DNA from: a virus
IMG/VR virus record: IMGVR_UViG_3300030109_001381
Coordinates: 1 to 64,000 of that record
DNA: 64,000 bases
Strand: one strand, 5' to 3'
This document shows, piece after piece, positions 37,429 to 44,211 of this stretch. A program made the position numbers and the translations under genes. Below the pieces are notes generated by a model, which made no database searches, had not been told where the DNA came from, and saw nothing but the letters and a program-made list of their open reading frames with translations. Position 1 is the stretch's first letter, and each line of letters begins with the position of its first letter.

Positions 37429-37611
37429 TTAAAGAGAATGCTTTTTCGCAGAACGCATGGCAAGGATATCGAGTCGTCCTAACCACAGAATTGTACCCAT
37501 ACCAAGCACCATTAGGTAGGGAACATAGAAATCGAATGGGATAGTAATTGATAGATTTTCAATTGATGCAATTGCGAAATACATGTCTATCACCAATTCA
37601 CTCACCTTCAT
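37429..37611 (-). CDS. Small membrane protein
   Basis: A 60-residue protein with a hydrophobic core (about residues 24-50, including PYLMVLGMGTILWLG) forming one likely membrane segment, followed by a short basic tail (RSAKKHSL). The start ATG (37611) overlaps the stop of the 34-residue membrane peptide upstream (ATGA), so the two are translationally coupled. No family is recognised. Candidates for such late small viral membrane proteins include holin-like or superinfection functions, but nothing here decides that. Confidence 0.55.
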   Translation of the reverse strand: MKVSELVIDMYFAIASIENLSITIPFDFYVPYLMVLGMGTILWLGRLDILAMRSAKKHSL

Positions 37612-37712
37612 TCATTGAATTGACTTAACCATCTCCATTCTTGGAGAATTAAATATATGAAAAGACTACCTAGTGCGGTTAAACTAGACATGACAATAAT
37701 AAGACCCATCAT
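37608..37712 (-). CDS. 34-residue membrane peptide
   Basis: A microgene joined by start/stop overlaps to both neighbours (ATGA at 37712-37709 and at 37611-37608). The peptide has one hydrophobic span (about residues 3-24, GLIIVMSSLTALGSLFIYL) and a charged end with Trp residues. It is adjacent to a second small membrane protein, which suggests a pair acting in the host membrane. Support is frame continuity, coupling and composition. Confidence 0.5.
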   Translation of the reverse strand: MMGLIIVMSSLTALGSLFIYLILQEWRWLSQFNE

Positions 37713-37969
37713 GCACCTAGTTCGTTGTTTCTAACAATTTGACAACAGAAGCGAATTTTCTGTGTTGAATGTAATTTCCAAAAGTGGTCTTCTTCCACCT
37801 TGAACCTCTGCTCTATGTATTCACAAAGTTCCTTCCTACTCATGGTTTCAAAGTCACCATCTATTTCTAATCCGAGAACTGGCCCTGTTTCATGTATGAG
37901 TTTTCTATCTAACCAAACATAGGTATTGCCCATGAAAGATAGAAGTTTCTTAATTACCCATTGTCTCAC
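37709..37969 (-). CDS. Unknown 86-residue protein
   Basis: A small protein with a basic N-terminus (MRQWVIKKLLSFMGNTYVWL), an acidic helical middle (SRKELCEYIEQRFKVEEDHF) and a C-terminal CC pair. No family is recognised. GTG at 37969 is supported by AGGAGAG 8 bases upstream. Its stop overlaps the 34-residue membrane peptide. There is no coupled gene immediately upstream; a gene-poor stretch begins at 37970, so it may have its own promoter or belong to the transcript entering from 38241. Confidence 0.55.
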   Translation of the reverse strand: MRQWVIKKLLSFMGNTYVWLDRKLIHETGPVLGLEIDGDFETMSRKELCEYIEQRFKVEEDHFWKLHSTQKIRFCCQIVRNNELGA

Positions 37970-38023
37970 GATACATCTCTCCTTGGTTGTAAAATATGCT
38001 GAAATCTATTCTTGTGGTGTAAA

Positions 38024-38241
38024 TCATTTGACCTGTGCCACCCAGTATTCCCAGTCCCAATCAGGATGTTTCTTCATCATCGAATCAATATGCCTATCTT
38101 TCTCATTAGCCACTCCGTCTTCCTCCCGACATCCATTGGTGTAGAATCTACACCATCTAGTATTTCTACATTAGGAAAGTTTGCGCAAAGAAAACCAAGA
38201 AATTTAATTCGGAAATCTATGGAATTAAATTCTAGGGTCAA
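38024..38241 (-). pseudogene. Possible small gene split between two frames
   Basis: Two overlapping - strand frames look coding. The first runs from TTG 38241 to a stop at 38077-38079 (54 codons; contains FRIKFLGFLCANFPNVEILD). The second, displaced by -1, is open from about 38175 to a stop at 38024-38026 and ends KKHPDWDWEYWVAQVK. Joining them near the ILD segment would give one protein of about 70 residues. The second frame alone could start at GTG 38113, after GGGAGG. This could be a decayed gene, a sequence error or a frameshifted gene; no canonical slippery heptamer is visible. Neither half is recognised. Confidence 0.3.
38137..38155. promoter_or_regulatory. 19-base palindrome, possible operator
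   Basis: TGGTGTAGA-A-TCTACACCA is a perfect dyad with 9-base arms around a single central base, too tight for an RNA hairpin and typical of a dimeric DNA-binding protein site. It shares the GGTGTA/TACACC words with the inverted repeat at 3-46, at the other end of the window. It lies inside the possible broken gene at 38024-38241, in the only gene-poor part of the window. Confidence 0.4.
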
Positions 38242-38275
38242 AATATTGTTTATGATTTTTATTTTTGATTTGACA

Positions 38276-38285
38276 CTATAAATAC
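38276..38285 (-). promoter_or_regulatory. Possible archaeal TATA box
   Basis: On the - strand GTATTTATAG (38285-38276) resembles an archaeal TATA element. It lies about 39 bases ahead of the TTG at 38241, compatible with a transcript start near 38253 and a very short leader. The surroundings (38242-38387) are A/T-rich and without a gene. This is the only promoter-like element I can point to between the replication operon and the small genes below it. Confidence 0.35.
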
Positions 38286-38387
38286 CCTCAGATTTTCGTT
38301 CTTTTTATTAACATTTATTTCTGAAGTGGGAGTTTAATCGCATATGCTAAATCTGCATACTCAAATTTTGCGAAATTTTTTTGAAGA

Positions 38388-38463
38388 CCATAGGCGAAGT
38401 TTCCAAAAGTAGGTTGTTTCCGAACTTTTCACGCACTACTTTTTTCGTTTTCTTTGCCTATGG
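38388..38463. terminator. Long imperfect hairpin after the replication operon
   Basis: CCATAGGCGAAG (38388-38399) pairs with CTTTGCCTATGG (38452-38463) with one G-T pair. An inner stem AAAAGTAG (38405-38412) pairs with CTACTTTT (38436-38443). The hairpin lies 5 bases past the stop (38468) of the last gene of the - strand replication operon, and T-rich sequence follows in that direction. A terminator, a small structured RNA or a replication-origin element are all possible. With 37970-38467 this is the largest gene-poor stretch of the window. Confidence 0.45.
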
Positions 38464-38467
38464 CCTT

Positions 38468-38599
38468 CTATGTCCACAGTCCCTTACATTTTCTACATTG
38501 CCAAATCTTGATTTTTTCTGAACTGCCAATATAGTGTCCACTAATCCTCAATGCAATAGTGTCTGTTCCGCAGAACTTACACCTTTCGCGTAGGGTCAT
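38468..38599 (-). CDS. Zinc-ribbon miniprotein
   Basis: A 43-residue protein with a textbook zinc-ribbon layout: CKFC (7-10) and CRKC (35-38) separated by a strand-rich stretch. ATG is at 38599 and overlaps the upstream gene by 23 bases. It is the last gene of the replication operon before the long hairpin at 38388-38463. The role is unknown; such ribbons usually bind nucleic acid or another protein. Confidence 0.6.
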   Translation of the reverse strand: MTLRERCKFCGTDTIALRISGHYIGSSEKIKIWQCRKCKGLWT

Positions 38600-38756
38600 A
38601 CGGAGTCCTCGCGTTTTCTTCATCAATCAGTCGTTCCATATACTCATCTATTCCTGACTCGCTATATTTGGAACCACCAAATGCGGCGAAGAATAGAAGG
38701 GACATTCCGATGACAAAGATGCACCACGCGATTATCTCCCATGTGGACAAAGCCAT
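38577..38756 (-). CDS. Small single-pass membrane protein
   Basis: A 59-residue protein with one strong membrane segment (about residues 8-28, IIAWCIFVIGMSLLFFAAFGG) followed by a charged cytoplasm-like tail (DEYMERLIDEENARTPYDPTRKV). ATG 38756 overlaps the exonuclease stop (TAATG); a longer version from 38840 would overlap the exonuclease heavily and is less likely. No family is recognised. Confidence 0.6.
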   Translation of the reverse strand: MALSTWEIIAWCIFVIGMSLLFFAAFGGSKYSESGIDEYMERLIDEENARTPYDPTRKV

Positions 38757-39349
38757 TACCAATTCACCTCCAAATCTTTCTCGATACCTTCCTCTATTGA
38801 GAACCCCTTCACTAGGTTGTTCTCTTGACCATACTTCCAAAGGTCGTAAACTAGTTCACAATCTTTCAGACAGTATTCTGCTACTTCGGCATAACCGCCA
38901 GCCTTCCAAACTACAGGTGCATCAGCACTATCCATCAGTTTGTCTGCACCTAGCGTATGCTGAACAAGATTAGAGAGTGAATACCTTTCACCGTGAGCCT
39001 TGTTCAAGGCGAAACTAGTATCTATGTATGCTTTCTTATCGAAGTATTCCTTGATACAATAGATGTCCATTGCATCTTTGAGAACTCGTAGGTCGAACCC
39101 TGCAATATTGTGACCTAACAACTTACCACCTTTCTGAAGATGGTCATCTAGGTCAAACTTCAATTGTGACAATGGCTTTACTTGGACGTTGCTTTTCTTC
39201 AAGTCGTCTACAGATTTGTCAATGTATATGTTTCCTACATCCCCATCCCAAGTGCATACTGTAGACACTCTGAACATGTGGGTATTATCCCAACCTCCAA
39301 TTTCATGAGAGAAATTTTTGGTTTCAATATCTAACGCTAGAACACTCAT
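38756..39349 (-). CDS. DEDD-family 3'-5' exonuclease
   Basis: A 197-residue RNase H-like exonuclease with all three motifs. ExoI is D7-I-E9 in LALDIET; ExoII is N81 to D86 in LLGHNIAGFDL; ExoIII is Y159 to D163 in YCLKDCEL, the DEDDy form shared with PolB proofreading domains. It degrades DNA or RNA 3' ends with two metal ions. The split PolB of this genome keeps its own exonuclease domain, so this enzyme is additional, perhaps for primer, repair or host nucleic acid degradation. Start ATG 39349 follows GAGGA by 6 bases; a start at 39370 would overlap the upstream gene. Confidence 0.85.
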   Translation of the reverse strand: MSVLALDIETKNFSHEIGGWDNTHMFRVSTVCTWDGDVGNIYIDKSVDDLKKSNVQVKPLSQLKFDLDDHLQKGGKLLGHNIAGFDLRVLKDAMDIYCIKEYFDKKAYIDTSFALNKAHGERYSLSNLVQHTLGADKLMDSADAPVVWKAGGYAEVAEYCLKDCELVYDLWKYGQENNLVKGFSIEEGIEKDLEVNW

Positions 39350-39351
39350 GC

Positions 39352-39600
39352 CTATTCCTCGTCTGACCACAGTTTAGCAATCTTAGACTTCTCGGAACTT
39401 GCAGGGTCGGGAGCATTCACAAAACTCTTCTTGACAAACCACTTCACTATCTTGGATGTCCCATTATTACCTACAACAATGGTTGAACATACGAGCCACC
39501 CATTGGCTCCTTCGTTATTCAGAGCCTCGGTAATCACCTTTGGCCCCGATGTTTCATCAAAAATCATGTATTTGTATTCATACGTTTCATTATAGTTCAT
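39352..39600 (-). CDS. DUF4177-like small protein
   Basis: An 82-residue protein that opens with YEYKYMIF, has an ALNNEGANGWLVCSTIVVG segment and a later IVKWFVKKSF strand. This is the layout of the DUF4177 family (YEYK..., LNxxGxxGWELV, final strand), whose function is unknown. ATG 39600 overlaps the helicase-like gene's stop (ATGA), and GGAGGG lies just upstream. It is probably an accessory of the replication operon. Confidence 0.55.
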   Translation of the reverse strand: MNYNETYEYKYMIFDETSGPKVITEALNNEGANGWLVCSTIVVGNNGTSKIVKWFVKKSFVNAPDPASSEKSKIAKLWSDEE

Positions 39601-41096
39601 TTCTTACCCTCCTTCATAAATTCCGGTTTTAGTTTGAGATAGTAACTAACATTTACCTTCTGTTCCAAGAACATATCTTTTACATCAGGGAAATAGCGAT
39701 ACACAGTTTGTTCGCTTTTCTTAGTTATTCCTTCAACCTCCTTCAATAGCCTTGTTTTGTGAACAAATCCTTTATCGTTAGCAAGTCCCTTCTTTATTGC
39801 TGAGTGATACCCCTTAATGAAAACTTCTGCGTAAGTTTTGTTCTTGATTTCACTCCTTGTCTCCTTTAGGGACTGGTCTAACCACACTACAAGAGACTTA
39901 TAGCATTGTCGAACTAGGTTTGAGGCTTGTCTGATGTGCTTTTCTGTCACTACATACCTCATTTCCTTCTTCCTCATTGTTGCTGATTCAACAACGCATG
40001 ACAAAACTGCAAGTCTTACCATAGTTACTTGCATTCTAGTGATGAAGTTGTTCGCTATAGCCATAATTGCAGGTCTAGTACGGTGAACATAGTGCTGAAA
40101 CTTCCAAGTTTCGTTGTAAAGAGCATCATTGAATCCCTTTCCAAACTTAACAGTTTCATAAGCATCTCCACCTACTTCGTCAAACCTTTTCTTTAACTGA
40201 GAGTATATCTTGATGATTTCGTTGCCAAACTGCACAACGGGAAGTTCACTATTACTCCTAGTTCCAAATTCATATGCTAACTGACTTCGCATCTCATTCT
40301 GCTCATCAATTGGAACCTTTCTAATGAACATCAAACACCTTTGGAAGATACCCGTATCAGCAATCATCTTTGGCAGTTGATTAGGAATGTAGGACATGCC
40401 TATCATTCCTCTCCTGCATCGACATTCCAATACTCCACCTTCTCGCAATTGTTTCGTAATGACCCAATTGTGTCCATGTAGTGAGTTCATCATAGTATTC
40501 AGATACAATATTACGTTCTTATTGTGTTGTGTAGGTTTGAAGACACCCGAATTCTCAAACTCATCATAGAGTAACAATCCGCTTCCTTCTAAACCACCGG
40601 GGATAACTTCAGGCACACGCATTGTTCTTGTGCCACCATCATCATCCTCAACAACCTCATCAACCATGTTTACTGAACCAATCAATGCCGCATCTGTTAC
40701 TTCCTTAACATCGAACACATCAAAGTTAGTTCCGAACTTTTCATTCAGTTCTCTATATACATAGTTAGTAACTGGAATGTAAAAGTTCATCATTTCTGAT
40801 TTACCCGTTCCAGAAGTTTGTAGCCATACAATATGTGGCCGAGTGTCTTCACTTCTTCTTCCGCTTGGTATCTTTACCATGTCCTTAGTGAGACTTCCTA
40901 TTATCCCATAGTAAATGAGAGCCGCAGGGACTTCATTATTCTTAGAGACTTCAGATGCACTTGCAACACAATCTTCCACCGCTTTAGGCAAAACACTAGT
41001 TCTCCTTGGTTTTAGTTCCCCTCCACCTAGAGACTCGTAGTATAGCCTATCTTCTTCGTCAATTATTCCTATTTCCATATCTTCATTTTCTTCCAT
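39597..41096 (-). CDS. P-loop ATPase, candidate replicative helicase
   Basis: A 499-residue ATPase. Walker A is TSGTGKS (94-100, first Gly replaced by Q93). Walker B is LLLYDEFEN (D178, E179). A sensor-like region with RCLMFIRK follows around 275-282. The C-terminal 90 residues look like a winged helix (KTRLLKEVEGITKKSEQTVYRYF). The architecture suits an AAA+ or MCM/DUF3987-like helicase with a DNA-binding tail. It lies next to the primase and ERCC4-type nuclease genes, and no other replicative helicase is visible in the window. The exact family cannot be fixed by eye. Confidence 0.55.
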   Translation of the reverse strand: MEENEDMEIGIIDEEDRLYYESLGGGELKPRRTSVLPKAVEDCVASASEVSKNNEVPAALIYYGIIGSLTKDMVKIPSGRRSEDTRPHIVWLQTSGTGKSEMMNFYIPVTNYVYRELNEKFGTNFDVFDVKEVTDAALIGSVNMVDEVVEDDDGGTRTMRVPEVIPGGLEGSGLLLYDEFENSGVFKPTQHNKNVILYLNTMMNSLHGHNWVITKQLREGGVLECRCRRGMIGMSYIPNQLPKMIADTGIFQRCLMFIRKVPIDEQNEMRSQLAYEFGTRSNSELPVVQFGNEIIKIYSQLKKRFDEVGGDAYETVKFGKGFNDALYNETWKFQHYVHRTRPAIMAIANNFITRMQVTMVRLAVLSCVVESATMRKKEMRYVVTEKHIRQASNLVRQCYKSLVVWLDQSLKETRSEIKNKTYAEVFIKGYHSAIKKGLANDKGFVHKTRLLKEVEGITKKSEQTVYRYFPDVKDMFLEQKVNVSYYLKLKPEFMKEGKK

Positions 41097-41800
41097 TATA
41101 TCACCATCTTTTCTTCAGCATTCAAGGTCTGATGAATCCTTGTTGCCAGTACGATTCCAAAACCATCTAAGGTTGCTATCTCTTTTGGTTTGGTTTCTCC
41201 TAACTCCATTATGGAGCCGTATCTATCAATTAGGGCTTTAGCCTTTTTATGACTAACTCCCTTGATTGTAGATAGCACATCAATTCTCAAATCTTCTGTG
41301 CTTATCTTCTTCTTTCTAATCATGCTAGGACTGTAGACCGCCCTATCATGTGGTTGCATCTTGCACATCAAACATATACGTTCAGCCGCTTGTTTCGCGT
41401 CTTTACACTCTATCAATGTGCAATCTAAATCTAACAATATTCTACCAATTGATGCTAGATATTTTCTTTTCATTGCAGTTCGCATGTTTCTCAATTTCCA
41501 ATTGGGGTCTTTTACATACGATACAAACTCCTTGTATCCTTGATTGAAAGACCCATGCAAAACAATGTAGTTATTCGGGTATGCTCTATCCATGTTGTCC
41601 AATTGATTCCACAATCTTTTATTGTGAATAGACTGCATAAAATCAAAGGATGATTTGGCTTCTATACAAATGTCTCCAAATACATAGTCACCAATTTCTA
41701 ACCATTTCTTCTCAGTTAGAATACTCATTTCCTTGGCTAGGTCAGTAACCTCAGTAGTCAATTCTGAATTTTCTCTACTATCAATTACTATCTTCGCCAT
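41096..41800 (-). CDS. ERCC4/XPF-type nuclease with HhH domain
   Basis: A 234-residue protein: an N-terminal ERCC4 nuclease domain (about 1-145) with D7-S-R-E10, GDY (37-39) and E47-A-K49, then a helix-hairpin-helix domain (about 170-225; IKGVSHKKAKALIDRYGS, LDGFGIVLATRIH). The family cuts branched or flap DNA. The canonical ERK triad reads EAK, with Arg replaced by Ala, which is worth checking for activity. No helicase domain is fused, unlike Hef. Start ATG 41800 is the third of three ATGs after GGAGGT and the best spaced; it overlaps the primase end. Confidence 0.8.
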   Translation of the reverse strand: MAKIVIDSRENSELTTEVTDLAKEMSILTEKKWLEIGDYVFGDICIEAKSSFDFMQSIHNKRLWNQLDNMDRAYPNNYIVLHGSFNQGYKEFVSYVKDPNWKLRNMRTAMKRKYLASIGRILLDLDCTLIECKDAKQAAERICLMCKMQPHDRAVYSPSMIRKKKISTEDLRIDVLSTIKGVSHKKAKALIDRYGSIMELGETKPKEIATLDGFGIVLATRIHQTLNAEEKMVI

Positions 41801-42719
41801 CATCATACCTCCAACATTTACCCGGACATCCTACCTCTTGCATCAGAGTATGACACCCTGCCGCATGATATCCTTTGCGAACCATGCCTGTTACATATTT
41901 CTTAGTAACCCCCGGATTCCAATCTAACCAAACATCCTCATGTTCAGCAATAGTTTCTAGTTCATCCATAATCATCTCAATGATTCTATCTTGTTGCTCA
42001 TAAGGAACTGACCTTTCTCCCGATGCTAGGATGTCTCTATACCACATTACTAAATGAACTCTAGCAGAATGGCTTGGGTTCTGAACCATAATTGCATTGT
42101 GCAAACAAGGAACTATCGGTAGTCTACCAATTGGTTCGGGTACTTCAATCTCTACTTCTGCCATCTTTAGTGGAACTACATCCGGCCATTGAATCAGACT
42201 TTCACCTGTTACAGGGTCAAATGCTCTTGGTTTCTTAGCCAACTCAAGAATATCTTCTATTGGTAGAAACCACTCAGATTCCCGAAGTGGAATACAATAT
42301 CTCTCACAAGACATGTTGAGAGTATTTGGTATCCTACGAAGTCTAGTAGTTTGGACTCCACTACTATCAAGTGTAGGATGACCTTCTGCTAATGCGTAGA
42401 AATACTGTTGTATCTTTCTAATATTCTCCGCACCCGTCATTGATTCCCCGTAAGCAATAATGTGAAAGCCCTTACCGGAGAAATATGTTCGTTGCATTAT
42501 ACCATCTTTCTTTAGGGTATTAGCAATCTTTGCGAAATCCACCTGCGCTTTCTCTAGGGGTTCACCATGAGCATCAAAATCCAAGAAGATTCTATCAAGA
42601 ATCACAGATGAATCTATCTTGGTATTCTCATTAACTACTGCAAAATCATAGATGGTAGAATAGCAATTCATGAATCCATTATGGGATGTTATGAATTCAT
42701 TGAATTCTTCTCTATTCAT
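41781..42719 (-). CDS. Fused primase: PriS-like catalytic domain with PriL-like Fe-S domain
   Basis: A 312-residue archaeo-eukaryotic primase. Catalytic motifs: LDFDAH (D47, D49), SGKGFH (81-86) and D118 followed by TTRLRRIPNTLN. The C-terminal half contains four Cys (C205, C289, C298, C302; PC...GCHTL...GCPGKC) in the order of the PriL 4Fe-4S domain, with HSARVHLVMW between them. Cells make PriS and PriL separately; single-chain versions occur on archaeal plasmids and viruses. It makes primers for the split PolB. ATG 42719 overlaps the end of the upstream gene by 8 bases; a longer start at 42791 is less likely. Confidence 0.8.
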   Translation of the reverse strand: MNREEFNEFITSHNGFMNCYSTIYDFAVVNENTKIDSSVILDRIFLDFDAHGEPLEKAQVDFAKIANTLKKDGIMQRTYFSGKGFHIIAYGESMTGAENIRKIQQYFYALAEGHPTLDSSGVQTTRLRRIPNTLNMSCERYCIPLRESEWFLPIEDILELAKKPRAFDPVTGESLIQWPDVVPLKMAEVEIEVPEPIGRLPIVPCLHNAIMVQNPSHSARVHLVMWYRDILASGERSVPYEQQDRIIEMIMDELETIAEHEDVWLDWNPGVTKKYVTGMVRKGYHAAGCHTLMQEVGCPGKCWRYDDGEDSN

Positions 42720-43119
42720 TACTATCTTTCTTGCTGGTTGTCTTGCCCTTCTTAGGTGACTTCCTGCCCACACTTCCCTCGGAAACTTCATTGGTATCTA
42801 CCTCCTTTTGGTAATTAAAATTCACATTCGCATTCATCAGTTCTATTTTCACTATGGCGATTACATTAGTAGTTAGTTCTTGTTCGACCAAACCTTGGAA
42901 CAATGCTGAAAATGGCATTGGTATTGGCTCGTTATCTAACGTATTGTAGGACATTGCATGATTTGTTTCACTATCCCAAACCAACTCCAATTTATCTTTA
43001 GCAGATAATTCATCATTAAGAACTCCTACCATACTTTGCACTACTAGATTTATGTTTTGCAAATCTGCAAACGTCCAATCTTTTTCACTTAACATTTCTT
43101 TTACTTTTTTCGCTATCAT
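42712..43119 (-). CDS. Unknown protein upstream of the primase
   Basis: A 135-residue protein with an N-terminal helical part (MIAKKVKEMLSEKDWTFADL), an alpha/beta middle (NVIAIVKIELMN) and a disordered, Lys/Ser-rich end (RKSPKKGKTTSKKDSNE), typical of small nucleic-acid-associated proteins. No family is recognised. It overlaps the zinc-ribbon microgene upstream (TAATG) and the primase downstream, so it may be a primase or polymerase accessory. Confidence 0.5.
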   Translation of the reverse strand: MIAKKVKEMLSEKDWTFADLQNINLVVQSMVGVLNDELSAKDKLELVWDSETNHAMSYNTLDNEPIPMPFSALFQGLVEQELTTNVIAIVKIELMNANVNFNYQKEVDTNEVSEGSVGRKSPKKGKTTSKKDSNE

Positions 43120-43229
43120 TATTCTTCCTCTTTTATTTGTTTTTCAATGCATTCTTGGCAATATCTCTGTCCCGGCGGAACGAAGATTTGCTTACAATCT
43201 TCACACCTAACGGAGACTATGCCATTCAT
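43119..43229 (-). CDS. Zinc-ribbon microprotein
   Basis: A 36-residue protein with CEDC (9-12) and CQEC (24-27) separated by IFVPPGQRY, a compact zinc ribbon. Start ATG overlaps the stop of the Cas4-like gene (ATGA at 43229-43226) and its stop overlaps the next start (TAATG). The Cys pairs and the double overlap make coding very likely. Function unknown. Confidence 0.65.
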   Translation of the reverse strand: MNGIVSVRCEDCKQIFVPPGQRYCQECIEKQIKEEE

Positions 43230-44104
43230 ATGTCAAACCACCCTGCATTATCTGCGGCATCACATATGGAGTAATAACTACAATACGCTGGACAAGTCCT
43301 TTCGTTATACTCCGGTTCCCATGTTTCCTCTTCATATGCTTTCAATAACTCTACTACATTTTTTAGCATACCAGTCATTGAAACCTTCTTTACTTTCTCA
43401 TAAACGAACACATCATTCTTCGGGAAATACCATGCCCAATGGGTAATTTCTTTATCAGGGTCCAACCCTAGTTTTACCTTATCTTCCCTTGATGTGTTAT
43501 CAAACAACCATTTGTAGAAAGCCATTTCCTTTCTCATACTAGTTGCTTTGTGTTTTCCCCACTTTCCTGTTTTGAATTCGACAGGAACATATCCTTGCTC
43601 CTCCTCAAACATCCTATCAATGATTCCTTGCAAATGAATTGTATGGTCATAACGAAGAGGCAGGTGAGACTCATCTCTCCTGATGACAACTTCGGCATCC
43701 AATGTCGCTTCATTTATTACAGGTAAAAATGAATCTAGAGTTCCTTCACTTCTAGAATCAATAAAACGGTTGGTTTCCCAAGCCGCCATAGTGTGATAGA
43801 AATCAGTATAATCATCAATTGGGAATAGGCTCAAGGCATAGTCTTGTATTTCCAAGGGAGACATAGTTTCTGCTTTCTTAACATCAAAGTCATTATACCA
43901 ATCCTCATATGCATTGTGCATGATACTACCTGCCATCATTGCTTCAGAAGTATCTTGAGGCAATTTCTGTAGATAGTTAAAATCATATTGTTTTGGACAC
44001 CACTTGAAAGAACCAATCAAAGATGATTTGGTTATTTTCAATATAGGTAAATCCTCATTGGCAGTTGCTTGTTTTGCGTCATAATTGTATGTGTATTCTC
44101 TCAT
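43226..44104 (-). CDS. Cas4/RecB-like PD-(D/E)XK nuclease with Fe-S cluster
   Basis: A 292-residue nuclease. The core motif is GIIDRMF (D163) followed by PVEFKTGK (E176, K178). H63 in the GSIMHNAYE segment matches the conserved His of the RecB/Cas4 family. Four Cys, C36 (KWCPKQY) and C271, C275, C281 near the end, are placed as in the Cas4/AddB 4Fe-4S cluster. It should resect DNA ends, feeding the Sak4-like ATPase or genome processing. No CRISPR genes are near; free-standing Cas4-like genes are common in archaeal viruses. Confidence 0.8.
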   Translation of the reverse strand: MREYTYNYDAKQATANEDLPILKITKSSLIGSFKWCPKQYDFNYLQKLPQDTSEAMMAGSIMHNAYEDWYNDFDVKKAETMSPLEIQDYALSLFPIDDYTDFYHTMAAWETNRFIDSRSEGTLDSFLPVINEATLDAEVVIRRDESHLPLRYDHTIHLQGIIDRMFEEEQGYVPVEFKTGKWGKHKATSMRKEMAFYKWLFDNTSREDKVKLGLDPDKEITHWAWYFPKNDVFVYEKVKKVSMTGMLKNVVELLKAYEEETWEPEYNERTCPAYCSYYSICDAADNAGWFDI

Positions 44105-44211
44105 TTTCTATCTCTCCTATTTTCTTCCATATTCCTGTGATATCTTTCCCATGTCATTCCTTCATCAAATGTTACCCATGCCCATAATTTCTTCAGGAAC
44201 TTTAGAACCAT
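44101..44211 (-). CDS. 36-residue basic/aromatic peptide
   Basis: A microgene between the PolB C-terminal part and the Cas4-like nuclease. The start is inside the PolB end (ATG 44211) and the stop overlaps the nuclease start (ATGA). The peptide is rich in Lys, Arg, Trp and Met (KFLKKLWAWVTFDEG; ENRRDRK). No family is recognised; it could bind a replisome partner. Confidence 0.45.
   Translation of the reverse strand: MVLKFLKKLWAWVTFDEGMTWERYHRNMEENRRDRK

Noticed and set aside
38012-38281. Plus-strand 89-residue frame
   Set aside because: Poor composition, no ribosome binding site, and it opposes a region where the minus strand looks more coding-like.
43226-44104. CRISPR-Cas module because of the Cas4-like gene
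   Set aside because: No Cas1, Cas2, effector gene or repeat array is nearby; free-standing Cas4-like nucleases are common in archaeal viruses.
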